This document shows positions 10,721 through 19,165 of a stretch of DNA of 64,000 bases, one piece after another. The notes under the pieces are model-generated. The model saw only the letters and a program-made list of their open reading frames with translations. It had not been told where the DNA came from and searched no databases. The DNA comes from Bacteroidota bacterium (GTDB taxonomy: Bacteria; Bacteroidota; Bacteroidia; B-17B0; Aurantibacillaceae): the NCBI GenBank assembly GCA_030684395.1, contig JAUXTT010000010.1:1-64000 (forward strand). Reading direction: 5' to 3'. The position numbers and the translations under genes are program-made. Each line of letters starts with the position of its first letter. Positions within the stretch are counted from its first letter, which is position 1.

Positions 10721-11434
10721 TTATTGCATATTATGATAAATAGCAAGGATATCATCATCCTCCTCCATCTTCTCAACAAGTGCCATTACTTCATTTTCAT
10801 GTTCTTCACTTACTTCCTTGTAAGTAGTTGGGATAAACACTTTCGAAGTTTCTTTTATTTCATATTTCAGATCTTCCAACCCTTTTTGCATCATACCAAA
10901 ATCAGTAAATGCAACCTGAATAATCAATTCATTGGTTTCATCATCCCAGGTAAGTTCTTCAGCACCAAAATCAATTAATTCTAATTCAATATTCTCTCTG
11001 TCCAATCCTTCTGCACTTATTTTGAACAATGCTTTTCTGTCAAACATAAAACTCACAGATCCTGTCGTACCAAGAGTTCCGCCACCTCTGTTAAAATACA
11101 TACGAACGTTTGCTACTGTACGTGTTGGATTATCGGTAGCAGTTTCTATTATCATAGGAACGCCATGTGGAGCATATCCTTCATAAATAACCTCTTCGTA
11201 GTTAGCCGAATCTTTATCAGAAGCACGCTTTATGGCCGCATCGATCCTGTCTTTCGGCATATTGATCGACTTAGCGTTCTGAATTACTGTTCTTAAATGC
11301 GAGTTTGAATCAGGGCTTGGTCCTCCCGATTTTACTGCAATAACAATCTCTCTTCCAATACGTGTAAACGCTTTTGCCATTTTAGCATAACGCGCAAACA
11401 TCTTATGTTTTCTTTTCTCAAATACTCGTCCCAT
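10721..11434 (-). CDS. yebC: YebC/PmpR-family protein
   Basis: A 237-aa full-length member of the YebC/PmpR family, described as transcriptional regulators and, for some members, as factors that relieve ribosome stalling. Diagnostic segments are the N-terminal HKMFARYAKMAKAFTRIGRE, SNSHLRTVIQNAK, YEGYAPHGVPMIIE and RTVANVRMYFNRGGG. The acidic C-terminus (EKMEEDDDI) is usual. The N-terminal motif is slightly unlike the common KWANI.HRK form but matches Bacteroidota members. It is divergent from the MarR gene. Confidence 0.95.
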   Translation of the reverse strand: MGRVFEKRKHKMFARYAKMAKAFTRIGREIVIAVKSGGPSPDSNSHLRTVIQNAKSINMPKDRIDAAIKRASDKDSANYEEVIYEGYAPHGVPMIIETATDNPTRTVANVRMYFNRGGGTLGTTGSVSFMFDRKALFKISAEGLDRENIELELIDFGAEELTWDDETNELIIQVAFTDFGMMQKGLEDLKYEIKETSKVFIPTTYKEVSEEHENEVMALVEKMEEDDDILAIYHNMQ

Positions 11435-11515
11435 AATAATTTTATCCTTAAACCGCCAAATTTACGGAGATTTGTCTTCAAAAAAGAACAGATAGTCTAA
11501 TTTTATAATAATAAA

Positions 11516-11546
11516 TTGGTTTTCAAGTCAAAAGTTAATTTATTTG
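11516..11546 (+). promoter_or_regulatory. Predicted Bacteroidota-type promoter of the MarR gene
   Basis: TTGG at 11516-11519, a 19-nt spacer, then TTTATTTG at 11539-11546 (one mismatch to TAnnTTTG). This predicts a transcript starting near 11550, about 29 nt before the ATG at 11579. Confidence 0.45.
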
Positions 11547-11578
11547 TACTAACATTTATTACAGAAGTAATTTCAATT

Positions 11579-12031
11579 ATGGGAATAATAGAAGAAGAAA
11601 TCAAACAAAAAAAGTTTAATTCTGCTCGCCACAAAATGCTGGTTAACCTTGTTTACACAACTAATTGGTTAAATACCATACAAATGAGGGAGTTTAAAGT
11701 ATTCGGCCTTTCTTCTCAGCAATATAATATTTTAAGGATTTTGCGGGGGCAGGGTAATAATGCAGTAAATTTGGGATTAATTCAGGATCGCATGTTAGAC
11801 AAAAACTCTAATGCTTCGCGGCTGATAGAAAAATTAAGAATAAAAAAACTACTAGAAAGAAAAGAAGCTAAAGATGACAGAAGGCAGGTAGATATAAGCA
11901 TTACTGAAAAAGGATTGGAATTACTGGAAAAAATCGATGTCGCTTTGGAGCACGCCGAAAAAAAATATGAAACCCTTTCAGAAGCTGAAGCTGAAGCTTT
12001 GAGTAATTTATTGGATAAACTAAGAGGGTAA
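11579..12031 (+). CDS. MarR-family transcriptional regulator
   Basis: 150 aa from the ATG at 11579. The longer upstream frame is rejected because the predicted promoter lies inside it. The winged helix is clear: LSSQQYNILRILRGQG, then the recognition helix region NASRLIEKLRIKKLLERKE and the wing motif DRRQVDISITEKG. MarR proteins are dimeric repressors that often sense small phenolic or oxidising ligands. It is followed 1 bp later by a muconolactone-isomerase-like gene, which is a likely regulatory target in the same transcript. Confidence 0.92.
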   Translation: MGIIEEEIKQKKFNSARHKMLVNLVYTTNWLNTIQMREFKVFGLSSQQYNILRILRGQGNNAVNLGLIQDRMLDKNSNASRLIEKLRIKKLLERKEAKDDRRQVDISITEKGLELLEKIDVALEHAEKKYETLSEAEAEALSNLLDKLRG

Positions 12032-12032
12032 G

Positions 12033-12335
12033 ATGAATTTGAGATCGTATTTTGTAGAGATAATTTTAATAAACTCACTTTCTCCGGAGTTTATGGCGCT
12101 TATTCCTTCGCAAAGGAAAAAAGTAAACAAACTGATGGATGAAGGTACAATTGTTTCATACAGTTTAGCATTAGACAGAAGTAAAGTGTGGATGGTAATG
12201 TCGGCGAAAGATACAGAAACCATAATGGATGTGTTGGCAAGCTTCCCACTGATAAAATTTATGAAACCGGATATTCACGAATTGGCTTTTCACGATAATG
12301 TGCATAGTGGATTTCCTCACTTATCTTTAAACTAA
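12033..12335 (+). CDS. Muconolactone delta-isomerase-like / YciI-like small protein
   Basis: A 100-aa protein with the pattern of the MIase-like dimeric alpha/beta-barrel family: EFMALIPSQRKKVNKLMDEG, a VWMVMSAKD strand, then a C-terminal FPLIKFMKPDIHELAFHD. Catalysis of a real isomerisation is not established; many genomic members are of unknown substrate. It starts directly after the MarR stop codon, so the two are translationally close. Confidence 0.8.
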   Translation: MNLRSYFVEIILINSLSPEFMALIPSQRKKVNKLMDEGTIVSYSLALDRSKVWMVMSAKDTETIMDVLASFPLIKFMKPDIHELAFHDNVHSGFPHLSLN

Positions 12336-12362
12336 ATTATTAATACAAGCAATTTTAAGATC

Positions 12363-12893
12363 ATGTCGAAACAAAAAGAAGAAATCGATAGCGAAGTTAA
12401 TGTACAAAAGTATTTTGACGAACAAAATTATAGCACCTTAATTATTGGCGCAGAAAAAAATGAAGAAACGAAGCAACAAGGCGACGACATTGTTGAATTA
12501 CTTATTGAAGGTATTCGCGAAAATAAAGTAGAAGCTTTGCGTATCTTAAAAGAACAAAATGCACAGTTTGCCTTGATCAATGCGATAGAGAATATCACCC
12601 ACAAACACGAAAGAGCCTTATTAATTGCGGCTTGCTGGGAAAGCGGATTGGATTTCAGCGCACACTTCGATAAATTCTTAACCTATGCCGGTGATGAAGA
12701 TGCACTTGTTTCTTTAGAAGCTATAACAGTTTTGGAAAGTATTGAGTTTTTTAGTTCTACTTCTATTTTAGAAAACGGAATAAAAAAATTAGATAAACTC
12801 ATCAACGCTAAACACATTAATGCAGGCTTATTTGAGGATCTTAAACTACGTTTCCAGGACATTATTGCCGAAATGAACACAGCCAAAAACTAA
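12363..12893 (+). CDS. Hypothetical alpha-helical (HEAT-like) cytoplasmic protein
   Basis: A 176-aa acidic protein with no signal peptide. From about residue 40 it is entirely predicted helices with a repeat-like rhythm (ALRILKEQNAQFALINAIENI, RALLIAACWESGLDFSAHFDKFL, DALVSLEAITVLESIEFF), suggesting HEAT/ARM-like pairs. Similar short helical proteins are common in Bacteroidota without assigned function. It sits 27 bp after the preceding gene on the same strand. Confidence 0.75.
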   Translation: MSKQKEEIDSEVNVQKYFDEQNYSTLIIGAEKNEETKQQGDDIVELLIEGIRENKVEALRILKEQNAQFALINAIENITHKHERALLIAACWESGLDFSAHFDKFLTYAGDEDALVSLEAITVLESIEFFSSTSILENGIKKLDKLINAKHINAGLFEDLKLRFQDIIAEMNTAKN

Positions 12894-12919
12894 TGTATAT
12901 TTGGTGTTACTAATTTCGC

Positions 12920-13567
12920 ATGAAATATCAAAACACTTACCTGCAATTCTCTTTTCTCTACAAACTATTCTTAACACTGCTATTGGGTTATTTCTGCATT
13001 CTGATGCTGGAGATCACTTTGCAATACATTCCTTATAATACCGATGTAGCTTTTCTGAGAATAAAACAAGATTACATTCATTCTCTTCATTACAGAATAA
13101 GTTTCTTTGTTCACGTTTACTCTTCAATTTTTGTATTACTTGCAGGCTTCACACAGTTCTCGGATCGTATATTGAAGAAAGCAAAAACACTTCACAAAAT
13201 AGCCGGGAGATCTTATGTATTCATAGTACTTTTGTTATCAGCACCTTCCGGGTTTGTAATTGGCTTGTATGCAAATGGCGGGCTCAGTTCCAGAATTTCT
13301 TTTGGTTTATTAGGAGTTCTTTGGTTTACGTTTACACTCATCGCATTTTTAAAGATCAGGAAAGGTGATGTGAACGGACACATTTCTTTTATGTACAGAA
13401 GTTATGCCTTAGCACTTTCCGCTATTACTTTGCGTGCATGGAAATATTTAATTGTATTTTTGCTTCACCCCCACCCTATGGATGCGTACAAAATTGTAGC
13501 GTGGTTGGGCTGGATCCCGAATTTATTTATTGCTGAACTAATAATTAGAAAACGTTTAATGAAATGA
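12920..13567 (+). CDS. DUF2306 membrane protein
   Basis: A 215-aa integral membrane protein with about six TM helices. It carries DUF2306-type conserved features: the LHYRISFFVHVYSSIFVLLAGFTQF region, then the basic LHKIAGRSYVF motif and HISFMYRSYALALSAITLR. The conserved His residues (FFVHVYSS, LHKIAGR, GHISFM) resemble those of haem-binding membrane families, but no function is established. Its stop overlaps the start of the next gene by 4 bp (ATGA), so the two are translationally coupled. Confidence 0.85.
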   Translation: MKYQNTYLQFSFLYKLFLTLLLGYFCILMLEITLQYIPYNTDVAFLRIKQDYIHSLHYRISFFVHVYSSIFVLLAGFTQFSDRILKKAKTLHKIAGRSYVFIVLLLSAPSGFVIGLYANGGLSSRISFGLLGVLWFTFTLIAFLKIRKGDVNGHISFMYRSYALALSAITLRAWKYLIVFLLHPHPMDAYKIVAWLGWIPNLFIAELIIRKRLMK

Positions 13568-14472
13568 AAAAAATAATCATTATTGCTACAGTCGTATTTG
13601 CATATTCTTGTGGAGACCCAAAACCCGGTTATACAATCGACGGACTTCCATTGCCGGTTGATTCAGCAGTTAGCGGAATTTATGCTATTAAAGACACTGG
13701 CAATTTGGAGAAAGTTCCTTCGCAGGAAGGTATCGAATGTTCTTATGTTGGAGATTTTGAAGCAGTGAATTCGAAGCCGGAAAGAATTTATTTTTATAAA
13801 AACAAGATCAACATTTCTGTTGACTCTATAAGAAACACCAAAGTATTCGGGCATAGTGTGGTTGCAGGAAACCAAAGGCCTTTCACCGGAACTTGCGAAT
13901 TAAAAAACGGGATCTATTCAATAACAGCAACTGAACCCGGTGATGATAAATACGATGGAAAGTTTACTTTTAATTTGGATGCAAACGCACTTACAGTAGA
14001 AGGTACATGGAAAGCCAATAATTCAAAGTTAGAAGTGAACGAAAGAAAATACAAATTAAAGAAGGCACAATTTGTATATAGTGTTGACAATATTTTACCT
14101 GAAGCACTTTCCGGAGAAATTGTATCTCAATGGAATGAGATTTCAAAATTGGAAGAAAGTGCCGGTGAAGGAGAAATGATTACTGCTGACGCTATGAAAA
14201 TAAATACTTCTACTGAAAAACTGAAAAAAGAAGATATAGAGAATATGTATAAAGGTGATCTTGAATTAATGCGTAATGCGATCTACGCAAGGCACGGTTA
14301 CTCTTTTAAAAATAGAAAAATGAGATACATTTTCGACAACCTTATTGATTGGTACATTCCTTATACAACAGATGTAAGAAATGATTTAACGGCTTTGGAG
14401 AAAGAAAATATTGCATTGATAAAGCGATACGAAGAACACGCTTCCAGATACTATGATAATTACGGAAGATAA
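13564..14472 (+). CDS. YARHG-domain lipoprotein
   Basis: 302 aa. The N-terminus is a lipoprotein signal (IIIIATVVFAYSC, lipobox Cys at about residue 16). The middle is a beta-rich domain of unknown family. The C-terminal 80 residues are a YARHG domain with its eponymous motif (NAIYARHGYSFKNRKMRYIF ... WYIPYTTDV), an extracellular domain thought to bind cell-wall or surface ligands. It is coupled to the upstream DUF2306 gene by an ATGA overlap. Confidence 0.9.
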   Translation: MKKIIIIATVVFAYSCGDPKPGYTIDGLPLPVDSAVSGIYAIKDTGNLEKVPSQEGIECSYVGDFEAVNSKPERIYFYKNKINISVDSIRNTKVFGHSVVAGNQRPFTGTCELKNGIYSITATEPGDDKYDGKFTFNLDANALTVEGTWKANNSKLEVNERKYKLKKAQFVYSVDNILPEALSGEIVSQWNEISKLEESAGEGEMITADAMKINTSTEKLKKEDIENMYKGDLELMRNAIYARHGYSFKNRKMRYIFDNLIDWYIPYTTDVRNDLTALEKENIALIKRYEEHASRYYDNYGR

Positions 14473-14474
14473 AT

Positions 14475-14723
14475 TTATTTATTTATCTGCTCTTCCAGAT
14501 ATTTCTCTCTTTTTTTGCGTAGTCGCTTTTTAAAAGAATAATAGAAACCTGAAACGAATGTTATGATCAAAAAGATAATAGCCGATTTTCTATCACCTGT
14601 AATGATGCAATAAACAGTTATTACGATGGATACCACGCTAAAGAAGATCCAAAGCCATTCATTGAACTTCAGGATCCTGATCATTGATCTTTCGTTTGCT
14701 ATTTTTTTTGGATCCATTGCCAT
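14475..14723 (-). CDS. Small two-TM membrane protein
   Basis: 82 aa from the ATG at 14723. The frame can be extended to 14750, but that would start inside the rplY terminator, so 14723 (or 14717) is preferred. Two hydrophobic segments (WLWIFFSVVSIVITVYCII and SAIIFLIITFVSGFYYSF) are followed by a strongly basic tail (KKRLRKKREKYLEEQ). No family is recognised. It converges tail-to-tail with the YARHG gene (2-bp gap). Confidence 0.65.
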   Translation of the reverse strand: MAMDPKKIANERSMIRILKFNEWLWIFFSVVSIVITVYCIITGDRKSAIIFLIITFVSGFYYSFKKRLRKKREKYLEEQINK

Positions 14724-14740
14724 GTTTGATACGAAATAAA

Positions 14741-14769
14741 AACGCCCCACCTTTTAAGAGTGAGGCGTT
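14741..14769 (-). terminator. rplY rho-independent terminator
   Basis: A hairpin with arms AACGCC-CAC and GTG-GGCGTT (one mismatch), followed on the minus strand by a TTTTTAT run, 17 bp after the rplY stop codon. Confidence 0.85.
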
Positions 14770-14785
14770 TATTTTTAAATTGAGA

Positions 14786-15391
14786 TTATTTTTTTGCAGG
14801 AGCTGCTTTTTTATCGTCTTTCGCTGCTGCTTGTTCTGCCTGAGCTACCGCACGTGTAGTGTTAACAGATACTACAGAGATGTTTTTAGGATTTAAAATT
14901 TCAATACCGTCAATTTTAATATCACCAACAGCTACTGATTTACCAATTTCTAAAGTTTCAACATTAACATCAATAGTATCAGGTAATTTTGCAGCCAAAC
15001 CTCTAACTTTCAGTTTACGAACTTTGATAGTTAATTTACCACCATTACGTACACCAACTGCAGTTCCAACAGTTTTAACCGGGATCTGAATCATAATAGG
15101 TTTACCATCAACGATCTCAAGAAAATCAGCGTGGATCAACTTGTCAGTTAAACGGTGATACTGAGCTTCCTGAAGGAAAGTCTGGTATGTTTTTCCGTTA
15201 ACTTCTACAGCTATCTGACAAACGTCAGGAGTGTAGATAATGCTTTTAAAGCTCTTTTCATCAGCAGAAAAGTGAATTTGTTCTTTTCCACCATAAATAA
15301 CGCATGGTACTTTTCCTTCGTTACGTAAACGAGTTGCGTCTGCTCTTCCTACGTTCGCACGGGGCGAACCGCTCAATGTTACAGTTTTCAT
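14786..15391 (-). CDS. rplY: 50S ribosomal protein L25 (Ctc/TL5 long form)
   Basis: 201 aa, the long CTC/TL5 form: an N-terminal 5S-rRNA-binding barrel (VTLSGSPRANVGRADATRLR, VPCVIYGGKEQIHF) and a C-terminal beta domain (PVKTVGTAVGVRNGGKLTIK, DTIDVNVETLEIGKSVAVGDI). It ends in an Ala/Lys-rich tail (KDDKKAAPAKK), usual in this phylum. It lies directly downstream of prs, the common prs-rplY order in Bacteroidota. Confidence 0.97.
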   Translation of the reverse strand: MKTVTLSGSPRANVGRADATRLRNEGKVPCVIYGGKEQIHFSADEKSFKSIIYTPDVCQIAVEVNGKTYQTFLQEAQYHRLTDKLIHADFLEIVDGKPIMIQIPVKTVGTAVGVRNGGKLTIKVRKLKVRGLAAKLPDTIDVNVETLEIGKSVAVGDIKIDGIEILNPKNISVVSVNTTRAVAQAEQAAAKDDKKAAPAKK

Positions 15392-15477
15392 TTTTTGATC
15401 TGTTTTTTTTCGTTTTACAAGGTCCCGCTACACCCTACTCAACGCTATTTATAAATTAATTATGCGAGTATTATTCT

Positions 15478-16410
15478 CTATACAATAAAGTGTGAACTAA
15501 TCGATTCGTTGCTGTGAACATTTCTGATCACCATTGCAAACAAATCAGCTACTGATAACACTTTTATCTTATTACTTTCTTTTTTCAATGGGATTGTATC
15601 AGTTACGATCAATTCCGTAATTTTTGAATTCTCTATATTTTCATATGCTTTTCCTGAAAGAATACCATGTGTACAAATTGCTCTTACACTCTTAGCACCT
15701 CTTTCCATCATCATATCAGAAGCTTTACATAATGTTCCGCCTGTATCAACCATATCATCTACCAGAATCACATTTTTCCCTTCTATATCTCCAATAGCCG
15801 TCATGTGATCAACCACATTAGCTTTTGTACGTTGCTTGTAGCAAATAATAATCTCACACTTCAAATGTTTTGCATATGCGTTGGCGCGTTTACTTCCACC
15901 CATATCAGGTGCTGCAATTGCCAGGTCAGGCAAATTCAGATTCTGAATATAAGGCATGAAGATGGTAGAAGCATACAGATGATCAACGGGCATATTAAAG
16001 AATCCCTGGATCTGATCGGCATGCAAATCCATTGTCATAACACGTGTAGCACCTGCAACAGCAAGCATATCGGCAACCAATTTAGATCCGATAGCAACAC
16101 GGGGCTGATCTTTTCTATCCTGACGAGCATAACCAAAATAAGGAAGAACGGCAATGATCTCTTTTGCAGAAGCACGCTTTGCAGCATCAGCCATCAACAA
16201 AAGTTCCATTAAATTTTCAGTTGGCGGAAAAGTACTCTGAATAAGAAATACACTTTGGCCACGCACACTGTCTTCGAAAGAAACTTGTAATTCGCCATCA
16301 CTAAAACGAATCACGTTCACTTTACCCAAATGAGAACCATAAGCAGAAGCAATTTTTTCTGCGAGAACTTTTGAAGCATTACCTCCGAATAAAGAAACGT
16401 TTGATTCCAT
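15478..16410 (-). CDS. prs: Ribose-phosphate pyrophosphokinase (PRPP synthetase)
   Basis: Makes PRPP from ribose-5-phosphate and ATP for nucleotide, His and Trp synthesis. From the ATG at 16410 it is 310 aa, the family's normal length; a 12-residue upstream extension is rejected. Motifs are RFSDGELQVSFEDSVRG (N-terminal), YFGYARQDRKDQPR (ATP flexible loop), MDLHADQIQGFF, and the PRPP loop VDDMVDTGGTLCKA. It is transcribed with rplY. Confidence 0.97.
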   Translation of the reverse strand: MESNVSLFGGNASKVLAEKIASAYGSHLGKVNVIRFSDGELQVSFEDSVRGQSVFLIQSTFPPTENLMELLLMADAAKRASAKEIIAVLPYFGYARQDRKDQPRVAIGSKLVADMLAVAGATRVMTMDLHADQIQGFFNMPVDHLYASTIFMPYIQNLNLPDLAIAAPDMGGSKRANAYAKHLKCEIIICYKQRTKANVVDHMTAIGDIEGKNVILVDDMVDTGGTLCKASDMMMERGAKSVRAICTHGILSGKAYENIENSKITELIVTDTIPLKKESNKIKVLSVADLFAMVIRNVHSNESISSHFIV

Positions 16411-16446
16411 AATCTTATTGAGCTTTTGGGGCTGCAAATGTATCAT

Positions 16447-16702
16447 ATTTTTGCGGTTCAGCCAACATTAAAACCTTGTTTTTGGGAGAATTCTGCCTTA
16501 CACTACAAAAATAGGCAATTCTGGATGGGCAGTCCAACACAGATTCCGCAGATGGCGGGGATTTTTAATCTAATAGGTGTGTGCAAACAAATTAGCACAG
16601 ACCAGCAAAGATGAAGAGTAATCTGTGAAATTCACAACAAATCTATCTGCGTCATCTGTGAAATCTGTGTCTGCCTTTCACTAAATACCGTACTTTTACG
16701 CC
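16447..16702. repeat. Intergenic region with imperfect inverted copies of an 'ACAGATT-type' repeat
   Basis: Between prs and the S4 gene there is no ORF that looks coding. The segment holds CACAGATTCCGCAGAT near 16539-16554 and, about 90 bp later, ATCTGCGTCATCTGTGAAAT. This is the 'cagatt...cgcagat' type of dispersed intergenic repeat seen in many Bacteroidota genomes. Its role is unknown. Confidence 0.55.
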
Positions 16703-16909
16703 ATGGAAACATTTAAAATTACGGGTGAATACATTCAGCTTTTACAGTTGATAAAAGTAAAACGATGGATGAACACCGGTGGCGAAGGAAAATATTTAGT
16801 AGATGAAGGTTTGATAAAACTAAATGGAAATGTAGAAAGCCGTTACCGGGCTAAACTAAAGCCGGGTGATGTAATTGAATATGACGGGGAGAAAATAAAG
16901 ATCGAGTAA
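16703..16909 (+). CDS. S4-domain RNA-binding protein (YaaA/RlbA type)
   Basis: 68 aa, nearly all one S4 fold: EYIQLLQLIKVKRWMNTGGE, then KYLVDEGLIKLNGNVESRYR and LKPGDVIEYDGEKI. It belongs to the small stand-alone S4 proteins, predicted to bind structured RNA or ribosomes. There is one conspicuous TACTTTTA just upstream (16691-16698), too near the ATG for an ordinary leader. Confidence 0.9.
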   Translation: METFKITGEYIQLLQLIKVKRWMNTGGEGKYLVDEGLIKLNGNVESRYRAKLKPGDVIEYDGEKIKIE

Positions 16910-17077
16910 CGATATTTTAGCCGCAGATTTCCGCGAATTCCACGGATTACATCTGCCTTGGGCGAATCATTAATAATCAAAAAACAAACCTTAATCTGCG
17001 TAATCCCCGCCTGAACTCCTGCCGGCGAGGCAGGAACCGGCAGGTGTGAAAATCCGCGGCTACCTTCTTCATCTTTT
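16910..17077. repeat. Intergenic inverted repeat with a GC-rich palindrome
   Basis: The left arm begins CCGCAGATTTCCGCGAATTC and the right part holds AATCTGCGTAATCC and AAAATCCGCGGC: the same repeat family as the one upstream of the S4 gene. In it lies the GC-rich CCTGCCGGCGAGGCAGG (about 17020-17037) followed by an ACCGGCAGG. There is no gene here. Confidence 0.5.
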
Positions 17078-17108
17078 TTTGCAGTTTTCAAAACTAATCG
17101 TACTTTTG
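17078..17108 (+). promoter_or_regulatory. tRNA-Leu promoter
   Basis: TTTG at 17078-17081, a spacer of exactly 19 nt, and TACTTTTG at 17101-17108: a perfect match to the Bacteroidota sigma-A consensus TTTG-N19-TAnnTTTG. It sits 26 nt upstream of the mature tRNA 5' end. Confidence 0.85.
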
Positions 17109-17134
17109 TCGCCCGCTCCATGAAAATGGGCAAT

Positions 17135-17218
17135 GCCCGGTTGGCGGAATTGGTAGACGCGCTGGTCTCAAACACCTGTGTCTTCACTGACATGCCGGTT
17201 CGAGTCCGGCACCGGGTA
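17135..17218 (+). tRNA. tRNA-Leu (anticodon CAA)
   Basis: Class II tRNA. The acceptor GCCCGGT pairs with ACCGGGT (first pair G-U). The D arm is GCGGAATTGGTAGACGC. The anticodon loop CTCAAAC gives CAA, reading UUG. There is a long variable arm, and the T arm is GCCGGTTCGAGTCCGGC. The 3' CCA is not encoded (TACA follows). The serine recombinase frame runs antisense over its 3' half. Confidence 0.97.
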
Positions 17219-18803
17219 CATGAGGGGACGACTGGTTATAAAGACCATCGTCCCCTTTATTCTTTCCCATCAAACCCATTGCTATTTGCGACATTACAAG
17301 TGCCACCTGATTTATTTCAGGGGTTCGGAAACCATTAATTTCACGATCAAACAAGATTCCATTAGGGAATAACAATTCCTGCAACTCTAATTTACCTCTA
17401 TACTCATTGGAAGCCCATAACTGCGGGAGGTTCATCAATATTTGGCAATATTTATTTATGCGTTTTTCAAGGTTCGAGTTTTCAAATTCGCTTTTCCCTA
17501 TTTCTTCCAAAATCTCAGCCCTTTCCTTTTTGTATTTGAGTGTGAATTTTTGGTATAAATCCTTTTCTATATCTCCTATGGCAAAACGTTCTTCTATGGC
17601 CTCTATTTTCGTTTTACACTCATTTAAACGCCCTTTAAGTAAAACAACCTCTTCCTCGTTTTCTTCCACTATATTATAAAAGAAATTAAAAAATTGCTCC
17701 TTTACAGGCTCGATAACTTTCGGGTCAAAAGAATATTTAGAAAGCTCCTTTTCAAATATTTCGTGCAAAAACTTAGAACTTCTATTGCACCTACATCCCG
17801 TTTTATTGCATTTATAATACCAAAGATTTTTTTTCTTTACAAGGTATCCGCAAAAGGAACTATGGCAATCTGAACATTTCAAAAAATTTTTTAGCGGGAT
17901 TTTGTTAAAATCATTGCGGTGTTTCCAAGTTACATTTCGGGTTTTAATATCATTCGCCAGCAAGAAAATTTCTTTAGGTATTAATTTTTCGTGTCTTCCT
18001 TCCACTACTGAACCATTTAACAGGTTATGCGTCATTATACCACAATAAAAAGGATTAGCGAATATTTTGGATAGTAATTGCTTGTGCATTTTCAATCCCA
18101 ATGCTTTTAGCTTCAATAAAATTTCGGCATTGGTTAATTTGTCTTCCGCTTTCCAGTAAAATGCTTTACGTAATAATTTACCTGTTGCATTTATCGTAAT
18201 AACCTGCCTTTGCTCCAAATCTGAATTTGTCCGTTTCCTTCGTGTTATCATATCATATCCTATTGGTGCTTTATTACACCAATAGCCATTCAAAAGCATT
18301 TCACGTATACCTGCTTCCGTTTTTTCTTTTCGTAAGTCGTTATCGTACTCAGAAAAAATGAACTGCATATTTTGTTGCATTTTTCCTGTTGCCGTGAATG
18401 TATCAGAAGGTTGCGTTACTGCAAAGATTTTAATATTCTTTTTTCGTAACTCATTCGCAATAAAAATGGCGTTAGCACCTGAACGGGAAAAACGATCAAC
18501 ACTATATACCATTATATAAGATACTTTTTCTTTGCTCCTTTCGGCGAATTTCAACATACGTTCAAACTCTTTTCTTTCGTCGGTCTTTGCGCTTTCATAC
18601 ACGCCTCCGAAATAAGCCAATATAGGAAACCCGCCACTTTCACAGGTTTGTTCTATCATTCTTTTTTGAGTTTCAAGACTAAAACCTTCAACTTGTTCTT
18701 TACTCGAAACACGGGTGTATATGATTGTATTTTTTCCTGTAAGCCGTTCAATAAACTTTCCTTGCTTTGCAAACGGCGTGAAAATTTCAAGTTCAGTTTT
18801 CAT
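17184..18803 (-). CDS. Large serine recombinase (island integrase candidate)
   Basis: About 539 aa from the ATG at 18803, which overlaps the upstream small gene by 11 bp; an alternative start lies at 18839. The resolvase catalytic domain has the nucleophile Ser in IIYTRVSSKEQ (Ser about 33) and the YSVDRFSRSG motif. Next come a recombinase domain (GIREMLLNGYWCNKAPIGY), a zinc ribbon (LKCSDCHSSFCGY ... KCNKTGCRC) and a coiled coil (ENEEEVVLLKGRLNECKTKIEAIEERF). This is the layout of phage and ICE large serine integrases. The last residues (VPGAGLEPACQ) are encoded by the antisense of the tRNA-Leu 3' half, so the natural C-terminus was probably set by the insertion. It would cut and join DNA at att sites and is the likely mobility gene of the 17-44 kb island. 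Confidence 0.9.
   Translation of the reverse strand: MKTELEIFTPFAKQGKFIERLTGKNTIIYTRVSSKEQVEGFSLETQKRMIEQTCESGGFPILAYFGGVYESAKTDERKEFERMLKFAERSKEKVSYIMVYSVDRFSRSGANAIFIANELRKKNIKIFAVTQPSDTFTATGKMQQNMQFIFSEYDNDLRKEKTEAGIREMLLNGYWCNKAPIGYDMITRRKRTNSDLEQRQVITINATGKLLRKAFYWKAEDKLTNAEILLKLKALGLKMHKQLLSKIFANPFYCGIMTHNLLNGSVVEGRHEKLIPKEIFLLANDIKTRNVTWKHRNDFNKIPLKNFLKCSDCHSSFCGYLVKKKNLWYYKCNKTGCRCNRSSKFLHEIFEKELSKYSFDPKVIEPVKEQFFNFFYNIVEENEEEVVLLKGRLNECKTKIEAIEERFAIGDIEKDLYQKFTLKYKKERAEILEEIGKSEFENSNLEKRINKYCQILMNLPQLWASNEYRGKLELQELLFPNGILFDREINGFRTPEINQVALVMSQIAMGLMGKNKGDDGLYNQSSPHVPGAGLEPACQ
17224..17255 (+). terminator. Terminator downstream of tRNA-Leu
   Basis: GGGGACGA (17224-17231) pairs with TCGTCCCC (17248-17255), with an inner TGGT/ACCA, followed by TTTATTCTTT. 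It also lies inside the last codons of the antisense recombinase frame. Confidence 0.8.
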
Positions 18804-18993
18804 CTTTCCCTCCTTTGTTTTTCTGTTCTTCATGTACATATAAATAGTACAGAATTTTCGCTAATTTTTTTATGATCGTAATTTGTTCTTCTGCTTCTTC
18901 TTCTGTGATATTTTCAAAGCCTTTGTACTGTTTTAATTTTTCATAGGTAAGCCCTTTATTGAAAGGTTCGCCTCCCTGATTAATTGCTTTCAT
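18793..18993 (-). CDS. Small hypothetical protein upstream of the recombinase
   Basis: 66 aa from the ATG at 18993. The sequence is charged and helical (YEKLKQYKGFENITEEEAEEQITIIKKLAKILYYLYVHEEQ). Its 3' end overlaps the recombinase start by 11 bp, so the two are translationally coupled. Small helical partners just ahead of serine integrases are common and could be accessory or regulatory, but no family is recognised. Confidence 0.65.
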   Translation of the reverse strand: MKAINQGGEPFNKGLTYEKLKQYKGFENITEEEAEEQITIIKKLAKILYYLYVHEEQKNKGGKDEN

Positions 18994-19009
18994 TGTGCAT
19001 AACATTTAT

Positions 19010-19039
19010 GCCTTTTGCTTTTTTTGAAAAGTAAAAGGC
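19010..19039 (-). terminator. Hairpin between the MerR-like gene and the small recombinase partner
   Basis: GCCTTTT (19010-19016) pairs with AAAAGGC (19033-19039), with an inner CTTTT/GAAAAG. It probably ends the leftward MerR-like transcript, or attenuates it before the recombinase pair. The rest of 19040-19165 shows nothing else definite. Confidence 0.5.
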
Positions 19040-19165
19040 GAATTGAACAATACACCCTTGTAAGGTGTTTTCTGTTATGCCAATTCAATCCTTCTATATA
19101 AAGAACGTTTGTTATGCGCCAACTTTTAGATGCTACCAACATCTAAAATCTAATCCTTTCATCCA

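Noticed and set aside
18804-18839. Longer start of the recombinase
   Set aside because: Kept as possible, but the ATG at 18803 fits the coupling with the small upstream gene better.
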